Origin: Saccharothrix tamanrassetensis | Lineage (GTDB): Bacteria > Actinomycetota > Actinomycetes > Mycobacteriales > Pseudonocardiaceae | NCBI RefSeq assembly: GCF_014203665.1 | Contig: NZ_JACHJN010000007.1 | Coordinates: 436,059 to 500,058 of the forward strand | Length of the DNA stretch: 64,000 nt | Direction of reading: 5' to 3' | Shown here: piece after piece, positions 7,761 to 14,783 of the stretch | Layout: every line of letters begins with the position of its first letter | How positions within the stretch are numbered: the first letter of the stretch is position 1 | The notes under the pieces: generated by a model | Seen by the model: the letters and a program-made list of their open reading frames with translations, nothing else | Told to the model about the DNA's origin: nothing | Databases searched by the model: none | Made by a program: the position numbers and the translations under genes

Positions 7761-9902
7761 ATGACGACCACGGAAGTCGCGGCGGCGCTGGCCGTGCTGC
7801 GCTGCTACAGCGGTTCGACGGACGTGCGGCTGCTGGACTCCGCCGCGTCGGCGGGTGTCCCCGACGACCTCACCGGCATCCCGCGCGAGGCACGCCTGGT
7901 CACGGTCGACGGCCGGCCGCGGCTGGAGTTCGACGGTGTCGACGTGCCGGAGCCGTTCGCCCGCTGCATGGACGAGGACCTCCTCACCGCGCTCGACCGG
8001 CTGCGCGCCGACCCGGACGCGGATCCGCTGCCCGAGCCCGCCGCGGAACGGTTGGCACCGCCCGCACCACCGCCCGCGGCGGGCGTCGACCGGTCCATTC
8101 CGGAGGCGTTCTGGGAGCAGGTGGACCGGTCCCCCGAACGACCCGCGGTGATCGGGAACGGCACCGCGTTGACCTATCGGGAACTGGGCGAACGAGTGGC
8201 CCGCCACGCGAGCCTGTTGCACGCCATCGAGCCCGGCAGCCGGGTCGGCCTGCTGCTGGACCACGGCCCGGACACGGTCGCCGCCATCCTGGCCACGCTC
8301 ACCGTGGGCGGGGTCTACGTGCCGCTCGACCCGCGCTACCCGGCGCCCCGGCTGGCGGCGATGGTCGCCCAGGCGCAGGTGTCGCTCATCCTGACCAGCG
8401 CCGCGCACCGCTCGCTCGCCGCCGGTTACGGCGCCCCGGTGCTGGACATCGCCGACGCGCCGGCGTCCGCGCGCCGCCCGGACCGCCCGCCGCCCGCCCC
8501 GGACGCGCCCGCCTACATCCTGCACACCAGCGGTTCCACCGGCGTGCCCAAGGGCGTCGCGCAGACCCACCGCAACGTGCTGCACCAGGTTCGGCTGCAC
8601 CAGGCCAACCTGCGGATCATGCCGGACGACCGGATCAGCGTGGTCTCGTCGTTCAGCTTCGACATGGCCGTCACCGACATGTACTCCGCGGTGCTGACCG
8701 GCGCGTGTTGCGTACCGGTGGACGTCCGTGCGCTCGGGTTGGTCGGACTCGCCGACGCGCTGCGCGGCCACGGGGTGACGATCTACCACTCCACGCCGAC
8801 CGTGTTCCGGTACCTCACCGACTGCCTGGCCGGCTCGGTGCTGCCCGGACTGCGCGTGGTCGTGCTCGGCGGTGAACCGGTCACCCACGCCGATCTCGAC
8901 CGCTGCCGCGAACACCTGCCACCGCACGGCGTGCTCGTCAACGGCTACGGCGCGACCGAGATCAGCTTCGCGGTGCAGGACCACCTGCCGTTGGACGCCG
9001 AGACCACCGAGGACCGCGGGGTGCTGCCCATCGGGCGACCGCTGCACGGGGCGCGGATCAGCCTGGTCGCCCCGGACGGCACGCCGTCCGCCGTCGCGGG
9101 CGAGATCATGATCAGCAGCGACTACCTCGGGTCCTACTGGAACGACCCGGACGAGGCGCGGTCGCGGTTCGACACCGACCACGCGGGCGTCCGCCGCTAC
9201 CGCACGGGCGACCTCGCCCGCCGGCTGCCTGACGGCAGACTGGTGTACCTGGGGCGACGCGACCGGCAGGTCAAGGTGCGCGGCTACCGGGTCGAACCCG
9301 GCGAGGTCGAGGTGGCGTTGGGCCGGGTGCCGGGCGTGGCACGGGCCGTCGTCGTCGCCGACCGCCGGGACGGCGAACAGCTGCTGCGCGCGTTCGTCAC
9401 CAACGGGGGCCGCGACGAGTTGCGGCCCGACGAGGTGCGCTCGGCCGTGGCGGGCCTGCTGCCCGAATACCTGGTGCCCACCACTGTGGACGTCGTCCCG
9501 GACCTGCCGCTCACCCCTACCGGCAAGGTCGACGCCAGGGCGCTGCTGGAGCGCCACCCGACGCACTCCCCCGGCCCCGGCCCCGCCGCCGCGCCGGCCG
9601 GTGGCGGTCTCGAAGGCCGGATCGCGTCGGTCTGGGCCGACGTGCTCGGGCGCGGCGACATCGGCCCGGACGACCGCTTCTTCGACCTCGGCGGACACTC
9701 GCTGCTGGTCGCGACCGCGCACCACCGACTGGTCGAGAGCCTCGACCGGGCCTTCCCGCTGACCGCCCTGTACGCCCACCCCACCGTCGCCGAACTGGCC
9801 GAGTACCTGCGCACCGGGACCACCCCCGACTCCACCGCCCCGATCACCGACCGGATGGCCCGCCGGCAGCTCAACCGCGCCCAACGCGGCAAGCGCCGTT
9901 GA
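7761..9902 (+). CDS. NRPS adenylation-thiolation didomain protein
   Basis: 713 residues. Residues 1-110 resemble only the tail of a condensation-like region. Residues 110-600 form an adenylation domain (A3 ILHTSGSTGVPKGV; A5 NGYGATE; A7 YRTGDLARRLPDG; A8 RQVKVRGYRVEPGEVE; A10 LPLTPTGKVD). Residues 615-695 form a carrier domain with the phosphopantetheine serine at about 647 (FFDLGGHSLL). Aligning with GrsA by eye gives pocket residues D-M-T-H-V-G-G-F-A plus the A10 Lys. This partly resembles Asp/Asn-type codes (D-L-T-K-x-G) but is not a match, so substrate is undetermined. No condensation or thioesterase domain, so the amino acid is probably handed on in trans, conceivably to the LanB-like or ketosynthase partner. 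Start ATG at 7761, preceded by GGGGGC. Divergent from the 7573 operon and sharing its promoter region. Confidence 0.93.
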   Translation: MTTTEVAAALAVLRCYSGSTDVRLLDSAASAGVPDDLTGIPREARLVTVDGRPRLEFDGVDVPEPFARCMDEDLLTALDRLRADPDADPLPEPAAERLAPPAPPPAAGVDRSIPEAFWEQVDRSPERPAVIGNGTALTYRELGERVARHASLLHAIEPGSRVGLLLDHGPDTVAAILATLTVGGVYVPLDPRYPAPRLAAMVAQAQVSLILTSAAHRSLAAGYGAPVLDIADAPASARRPDRPPPAPDAPAYILHTSGSTGVPKGVAQTHRNVLHQVRLHQANLRIMPDDRISVVSSFSFDMAVTDMYSAVLTGACCVPVDVRALGLVGLADALRGHGVTIYHSTPTVFRYLTDCLAGSVLPGLRVVVLGGEPVTHADLDRCREHLPPHGVLVNGYGATEISFAVQDHLPLDAETTEDRGVLPIGRPLHGARISLVAPDGTPSAVAGEIMISSDYLGSYWNDPDEARSRFDTDHAGVRRYRTGDLARRLPDGRLVYLGRRDRQVKVRGYRVEPGEVEVALGRVPGVARAVVVADRRDGEQLLRAFVTNGGRDELRPDEVRSAVAGLLPEYLVPTTVDVVPDLPLTPTGKVDARALLERHPTHSPGPGPAAAPAGGGLEGRIASVWADVLGRGDIGPDDRFFDLGGHSLLVATAHHRLVESLDRAFPLTALYAHPTVAELAEYLRTGTTPDSTAPITDRMARRQLNRAQRGKRR

Positions 9903-9930
9903 GCGGGTCGACCGCCCCGGGCTGATCAGC

Positions 9931-9950
9931 GACCGGCACCGGGTGCGGTC
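9931..9950. terminator. Hairpin between convergent genes
   Basis: GACCG pairs with CGGTC and CAC with GTG around a CGG loop, with one bulged G. It sits in the 58-bp gap between the convergent NRPS gene and the lipoprotein gene, so it can end both transcripts. There is no T-run, which is common in actinomycetes. Confidence 0.5.
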
Positions 9951-9960
9951 ATGGGCTCGG

Positions 9961-10350
9961 TCACGGGGCGCAGGCGCTGGTCAGTGCGGCCACCTGGTCG
10001 GCCTTCGTCGCGAGCCAGGCGGCCGGGCGGCCGACCAGGTCGTCCACCGTGACGTCGCGCAGGGTGGCGGCGAGCGCCGTGATGGCCTCGTTGACCGTGG
10101 TGTCGGCGGCGGACGCGGCGAGGTCGGTCAGCGAGGCGGCGGCGTCGTGCGCGCTGTCCACCGCCCGCTCCGGCGAGCCCGGGTCGAACGCGGCGGTGGC
10201 CTGGGACAACGCGTCGGCGCACACCTGCACCGTGGTCGCGGTGTCGGCGATCGCGTTCGCGGTCTGCGCCGCTTCCTGCGCGGCGGCGCAACCGCTGACC
10301 ACGACGGCGAGGGTGACAGCGGACAACGCGACGGCAACGTGGGAACGCAT
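9961..10350 (-). CDS. Small predicted lipoprotein, function unknown
   Basis: 129 residues. The N terminus MRSHVAVALSAVTLAVVVSGC is a short positively charged region, a hydrophobic stretch and a lipobox ending in Cys21, so it should be lipid-anchored on the outer face of the membrane. The rest is Ala/Thr/Asp-rich and helical, without a recognisable domain; it resembles generic actinomycete small lipoproteins. It is convergent with the NRPS gene, and the MFS gene upstream on the same strand is separated from it by a hairpin. Probably a bystander to the biosynthetic cluster. Confidence 0.75.
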   Translation of the reverse strand: MRSHVAVALSAVTLAVVVSGCAAAQEAAQTANAIADTATTVQVCADALSQATAAFDPGSPERAVDSAHDAAASLTDLAASAADTTVNEAITALAATLRDVTVDDLVGRPAAWLATKADQVAALTSACAP

Positions 10351-10515
10351 CGGTACTCCTCCGGCTCATCCGAACCAGAGGTCTCCCCGGTCACCGCGAC
10401 AACCGCGATGACGTCGTGACCGAGCCGCTGTCGAGCGACCGTAGTGACGATCACGAACCGGGCGGGTACTCCCCTCCGTACCTCAAGAATCCGGGAAATC
10501 GGCCTTCGCGTCAAG

Positions 10516-10550
10516 CGGCCGAGCACCGGCGTCCCCACCGGGCTCGGCCG
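10516..10550 (-). terminator. Terminator hairpin downstream of the MFS gene
   Basis: CGGCCGAG pairs with CTCGGCCG, extended inward by ACCGG/CCGG, with an eight-base loop. It starts about 10 bp after the MFS stop codon and would end the SbnA-like/MFS transcript. Confidence 0.6.
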
Positions 10551-10560
10551 CCCGACCGCG

Positions 10561-11832
10561 TCACCTCGTCCCGTGGTCCCGGGGATCGGCGTCCGCCGAC
10601 CGGTGCCGCCGGGTGTGGAAGCGCGTCATCCCCGGCACCGCCAACGTGCCCACGCACGCCACCAGCACCACGACGGCGGTGCCGACCAGCGCGGTCCGCG
10701 CGCCGGTCTCCTCGACGACCACGGGCAACAGCACCAGACCGAGCGGGCTCATCGAGTACGAGACCATGAAGTCCAAAGAGGACACTCGCGCCTGGAGGCC
10801 GGGCGGCACCTCGCGCTGCACCGCGCTGAACCACGGCACGTTGAACAGCTCCATGCCGACGCCCGCCAGCACGTAGGCGGCCACCAGAGGCCAGGCGACC
10901 GGTGAGAGCGCCAACGCCAGCGGGATCCCCGCGTACAGCGCCAGTCCCAGCACGGCGACCAGACCCGGGAGCCGGGGCGTCCAGCGCGTCATGATCGCGC
11001 CGCCCGCCAGCGCCCCGACCGAGTAGCCGGTGAGCGCGGCGGCGTAGACGAGATCGGTGTCGAACCGGTCGCGGCTGATCACCGGCAGCAGCACCATCTG
11101 CGCCGCTTCCCCGGCCGCGAGCACGAAGACCAGCATCACCAGGCCGGCGACGAACCAGCGGTGGCGACGGGCTTCCCGCACGCCGGCCAGGAACTGGGCC
11201 ACCACCGACCCTTCCGGGCGCGGCCCGCCGGTGTGGCGTTCGGGCAGTCCGCCGACGGCGAGCGCGGCCAGGCACCACAGCACCGCCGTGGACACCAGCA
11301 CCGCCCAGGGCCCGATCCAGATGACCGCCGTGGTCGCCACACCGGGCGCGAGCACGAGGGCGAGCCGGAAGGTGATCGTGGACAGCGCGTTGGCCGACTG
11401 CCGCTGCCGCTCGGGTACCAGGTCGCCGACCATGGCCTGGTACGAGGGACGGAAAACCCCTTCCCCCGCACCGACGAGGAGGACGCAGGCGGCGCTGCCC
11501 CACGTCGGCCCGGTCAGTGTCATCGGCAGCACGAGGGCGGCGGCGGCCCGCAGCAGGCACGCCAGGACCATCGCCTTGCGGCGCGACCACCGGTCGGCCA
11601 GCACACCGCCCGGTACGGTCGCGATCACGAAGCCGACGGTCTTGGCCGCCAGCACCGGTCCCAGCACCATCGCCCCGGACCCCTGGTGCACCAACGCCAG
11701 GATCACCGCCGCGGGCAGCATGGAGACCGCCCAGGCGTCGGCGGTGTTGGCCAGCCACAGGCGGCGGAACCCCGGGATCGACCACGCACCACCGGGCGCG
11801 GTGTCCTTCTCCTGATCGATGCTGCTGGTCAT
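10561..11832 (-). CDS. MFS transporter, probable product exporter
   Basis: 423 residues with about 12 hydrophobic segments. After the second segment it has the MFS signature region GGVLADRWSRRKAM (A-motif, loop 2-3), and it fits the MFS_1/MFS_3-type efflux family seen beside natural-product and siderophore genes. The start ATG overlaps the stop of the SbnA-like gene (ATGA), so the two are co-translated; export of the cluster product or a related metabolite is the likely role. C-terminal tail is short, basic and His/Asp-rich. Substrate cannot be deduced. Confidence 0.88.
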   Translation of the reverse strand: MTSSIDQEKDTAPGGAWSIPGFRRLWLANTADAWAVSMLPAAVILALVHQGSGAMVLGPVLAAKTVGFVIATVPGGVLADRWSRRKAMVLACLLRAAAALVLPMTLTGPTWGSAACVLLVGAGEGVFRPSYQAMVGDLVPERQRQSANALSTITFRLALVLAPGVATTAVIWIGPWAVLVSTAVLWCLAALAVGGLPERHTGGPRPEGSVVAQFLAGVREARRHRWFVAGLVMLVFVLAAGEAAQMVLLPVISRDRFDTDLVYAAALTGYSVGALAGGAIMTRWTPRLPGLVAVLGLALYAGIPLALALSPVAWPLVAAYVLAGVGMELFNVPWFSAVQREVPPGLQARVSSLDFMVSYSMSPLGLVLLPVVVEETGARTALVGTAVVVLVACVGTLAVPGMTRFHTRRHRSADADPRDHGTR

Positions 11833-13037
11833 GACTGCGGCCGGCTCCCTGCCGCGGAGCGGCGCTCGTCGACCAGGGCGGAGCGCCGCTCGTCGACCGA
11901 CGCGGAACGGCGCTCGTCGACCGGGGCGTGCGGCGAATCCAGCTCCCCGGCCAGTTCGGGTCGGTAGTTGGCGGTCTGCGACGGGTGCACGCTGAACGGA
12001 ACCAGCCGGTCCACCCTGCGGCGCAACTCGTCCGGCGAGGTGTCCAGGCTCAACCCGTGCTCGCTCAGCCAGTCGTCGTCGTAGATCGTGTGCAGGTACC
12101 GTTCGCCGCTGTCGGCGGCGATGAGGGCGACGGAGCGGTCCGCGCCGTGGTGCCGGGCCAGCCGCAGCGCCACGCACAGCGCCGCCCCGGTCGATCCGCC
12201 GACCAGGATGCCTTCCGCACGCGCCAGCACCCGGCAGGCGAGGAAGGCGTCCTCGTCGGAGACCTTGTACACCGAGTCCAGCCGGGACAGGTCGTCCAGG
12301 TTCGCCGGCGTCCAGCCCAGGCCGACGCCCGGGATCAGGTAGGCGTGCGACTCGCCGCCGAACACGGTCGACCCGACCGCGTCCACGCCCACCATGCGCA
12401 CGTCCGGCGCGTGCTCCCGCAGGTAACGGGAAATCCCACCCAGCTGCCCGCCGGTGCTCACCGTGGCGACCACCGCGGCGAGCGCGGGACCGGTCCGGTC
12501 GACCAGTTCCACGGCGGTGTCCTGGTAGTGGGCCTGCGAGTTGAGCGGGTTGAAGCACTGGTCGGGGCGGAACGAGCCGGGGATCTCCCGGTGCAGCCGG
12601 TTGGCCAGGGCGATGCGGGTCTTGTGGTAGGAGCCGGTGTCGTCCTGCTCCCGGACGACGATCACCTCCGCGCCGAAGGCGTGCAGCATCGCCAGGTTGG
12701 TCGCGGTGGCCTTGGGGTCGACGATGATGATCACCCGGTAGTCGCGGGCCGCGCCGATCATCGCCAGTGAGATGCCGAAGTTGCCCGAGGAGGACTCGAT
12801 GATCGTGCCTCCGGGCCGGAGCAGGCCGTCCTCCTCGGCCTTGCGCACGATGTGCCAGGCGGGGCGGTCCTTGATGCTGCCGCCGGGGTTGCACCGCTCC
12901 AGCTTGACGACCACGGAGGCGTCGGACGGCCCGGTCAGGTGTTGCAGGCTGATCATCGGCGTGCCGCCGATGGTGTCCAGCACGGGCGGGATGGCGACGT
13001 CGTTCAACTCGGTGCAGGGGAACGGGGGGTGGACCAT
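11829..13037 (-). CDS. sbnA: SbnA-like PLP-dependent synthase (diaminopropionate-type precursor pathway)
   Basis: 402 residues of the cysteine-synthase fold. PLP Lys56 lies in NPGGSIKDRPA and the pyridoxal-phosphate loop is STGG. ESSSGNFGISLAMI, VDAVGSTVFGG, AEGILVGGSTGAALC and DSGERYLHTIYDDDWL closely track SbnA. SbnA condenses O-phospho-L-serine with L-glutamate to give N-(1-amino-1-carboxy-2-ethyl)-glutamate, the precursor of L-2,3-diaminopropionate. An SbnB-type (ornithine-cyclodeaminase family) partner is not visible; the dehydrogenase at 6518 may substitute. ATG start with CTGGAG upstream. The C terminus carries three tandem VDERRSA repeats beyond the normal SbnA end. Operon with the MFS gene. 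In the context of a hybrid NRPS cluster it probably supplies an unusual amino acid. Confidence 0.86.
   Translation of the reverse strand: MVHPPFPCTELNDVAIPPVLDTIGGTPMISLQHLTGPSDASVVVKLERCNPGGSIKDRPAWHIVRKAEEDGLLRPGGTIIESSSGNFGISLAMIGAARDYRVIIIVDPKATATNLAMLHAFGAEVIVVREQDDTGSYHKTRIALANRLHREIPGSFRPDQCFNPLNSQAHYQDTAVELVDRTGPALAAVVATVSTGGQLGGISRYLREHAPDVRMVGVDAVGSTVFGGESHAYLIPGVGLGWTPANLDDLSRLDSVYKVSDEDAFLACRVLARAEGILVGGSTGAALCVALRLARHHGADRSVALIAADSGERYLHTIYDDDWLSEHGLSLDTSPDELRRRVDRLVPFSVHPSQTANYRPELAGELDSPHAPVDERRSASVDERRSALVDERRSAAGSRPQS
11854..11925 (-). repeat. Three in-frame 24-bp tandem repeats in the SbnA-like gene
   Basis: Three near-identical 24-bp units (11854-11877, 11878-11901, 11902-11925), each encoding a variant of VDERRSA plus one variable residue near the C terminus. 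The unit length is a multiple of three, so changes in copy number keep the frame. Confidence 0.9.
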
Positions 13038-13355
13038 GCGAACTCCAGGAAACTACCAGTCGGGGACGACGGCGGAGGCAGGGACGACCGCCGGATGCGT
13101 GGCGGACTGCGCGGGACGAGGCGCACGGAGCCGCTCGGCGCGCGCGAGGGTCCGCCGCGTGGTCGTCACCAGCGAAGCGCGGCTGGTGACGGCGCGACGT
13201 GACCGCAGTGGTTCGCGCACAACGGGGTCATCTGTGCCGACCCGCACGGGAGCAGTCGGTTTCCGGGCTGCCGGCGGCACCTGGTGGCGTTCAAGGCACG
13301 CGGACAAGCCCGTGTCGCCGCAGTCGCCGTGAAGGTACGGCCTGCGGCAGGGCCG
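13038..13355. other. Intergenic region upstream of the SbnA-like gene
   Basis: 318 bp. Holds the CTGGAG ribosome binding site of the SbnA-like gene next to its ATG. An 84-codon minus-strand frame (13053-13307) is very arginine- and alanine-rich and shows no domain; I do not consider it a gene. No clear promoter or operator seen. Confidence 0.4.
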
Positions 13356-13787
13356 TCAGGTCCGGGCGATGCAGACCGACAGCAGGATCGCGCGACCGCC
13401 CCGCACTCTCACCGGTGGTGCGGGCGCTCCGCCGACAGCGGCCGAGGAATGGTCCGGCGCTTTGCCGTCCGCGGCACGGGCAAGGACCGACAACAGCGCA
13501 CAAAGCGCGAGCAGGTCTTTTATCCCGGCAAATGAGTCGCCGGTGACAAAGCACCCGGGATCGTGTATCAAAGCGCCACAGCCGTCGGTGTCGCCGTGGT
13601 GACCGTCACCGGGGGGAGACAACGTGTCCGTGACGACGTGCACAAGCGATGCCGGACTCGACGGGTGAGCGTCGTCGTCGGTCGCACAGACCGCCACGTA
13701 GAGGTAGAGGAAACCGGCCAGCAACGCCCAGGCCACGGACTTCCGCGTCCACCGGGTACCGCGCCGGTTGTCGCCCCCACCTTCCAC
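13356..13787 (-). CDS. Hypothetical small membrane protein
   Basis: 143 residues from a GTG with no clear Shine-Dalgarno site, so the start is uncertain. One transmembrane segment (VAWALLAGFLYLYVAVCA, about residues 18-35) is followed by an external His/Asp/Cys-rich stretch (about 36-85). A second hydrophobic segment (DLLALCALLSVLARA) and a basic tail follow. The pattern of two hydrophobic helices with a polar, metal-binding-looking loop resembles small uncharacterised actinomycete membrane proteins. It stands alone between the SbnA-like operon and the AfsR-like genes. No function can be assigned. Confidence 0.5.
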   Translation of the reverse strand: MEGGGDNRRGTRWTRKSVAWALLAGFLYLYVAVCATDDDAHPSSPASLVHVVTDTLSPPGDGHHGDTDGCGALIHDPGCFVTGDSFAGIKDLLALCALLSVLARAADGKAPDHSSAAVGGAPAPPVRVRGGRAILLSVCIART

Positions 13788-14783
13788 AGTTATGTGACCG
13801 TACTGAAAAAACCGCGCACGCGATATATCCGATCGTAGGTATCGCAGCCGCCCATCAAATGGTAACTGTCAATACAATCGGACCCGGTCGGCGAACACCG
13901 CCCACCCTGATGGACGAATACCTGCCACCATCCGCACGGAGCGTTGCGGCGAGTCCGCTGTATGCGCGTCTCATCACGTGCCGCCGGGAAAACGGTCCGC
14001 AGTGCAAAAGCACGACGCGGTACGGCCCGACCACTTCGCCGAGTCGGGTCACCCGGACGCCGAGCCACCCGGGGTGCGACGGCCGGCCGTGCCGGACGAC
14101 CCGCACCCGCTACGGCAGGGCACGGGCACGTGGACGACCGGACCGGTGCGCGGCGGGACGACCTGATCAGCCGGTTCCACCGGGTCCGACGACGGCCACG
14201 ATCACGACTTCGCGTAGTGTGCGGATACGCTGCAACGAGACGATATCGCGGAGAAGTCGGCGATATGAGACCGGCCCGCCGACCGGATAGCCACTCGCAT
14301 TCGGTGCAGGGGCCGGACATGCACAGCGGGTCCGGCAGCGGGGAGGCGGTCGTGCGCTTCCCTCCTGGTAGGACGGCAGGATCAGGCCCGTTCGGACGAC
14401 TCCGTCCGAACGGGACGGTGACGCGGGATCGCCCCGGTAAAGAGGAATCGTTTCGGCAATGATGACAAGAGCCGCCGACGTCGTTAGCGTCTTCGCCATG
14501 TCAGGTCGCGCATCCAGCCGCCGCTGCGCACTCGGCCCACCTCGGGACGGCGTGGGCCGGGGATCGGCCGGCCATCCGCCGCCCGGCCTATTCCGGAACC
14601 ACCGAATACCCGAACACGGCGACCGCGGGCACGAAGACACCGACCACCGGACATGACGGCGGTTCACCGACTTCCGATCACCGGCGTGAATGCGTGGCCA
14701 TTACCGTGGATCGCCGGCGCGGACGCGGATCGCGCGGCGGTGACGGTGCGCAGCGGCCGGCATTCCCGGTCGGGTGATCTCGG
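13788..14783. other. Roughly 1-kb region without a convincing gene
   Basis: Relatively AT-richer than its surroundings at 13790-13880 and 14200-14280, so promoters are likely. Open frames in it (for example minus 13790-14320 and 13855-14106) are arginine-rich and domainless. It contains a strong hairpin at 14387-14414. The last 120 bp must carry the promoter of the AfsR-like pair, with a TTCACCG heptamer near 14670. Confidence 0.45.
14387..14414. terminator. Orphan perfect 11-bp stem hairpin
   Basis: CCCGTTCGGAC (14387-14397) and GTCCGAACGGG (14404-14414) are perfectly complementary around a six-base loop. No coding gene ends nearby on either strand, so it either terminates an unannotated transcript or belongs to a small RNA. 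Confidence 0.5.

Noticed and set aside
13053..13307. 84-codon minus-strand frame just upstream of the SbnA-like gene
   Set aside because: Ala/Arg/Pro-rich without a family match; would leave little room for the promoter.
13790..14320. Minus-strand open frame of 176 codons and a smaller one at 13855-14106
   Set aside because: Arg-rich, no domain, no Shine-Dalgarno; third-position bias not convincing.
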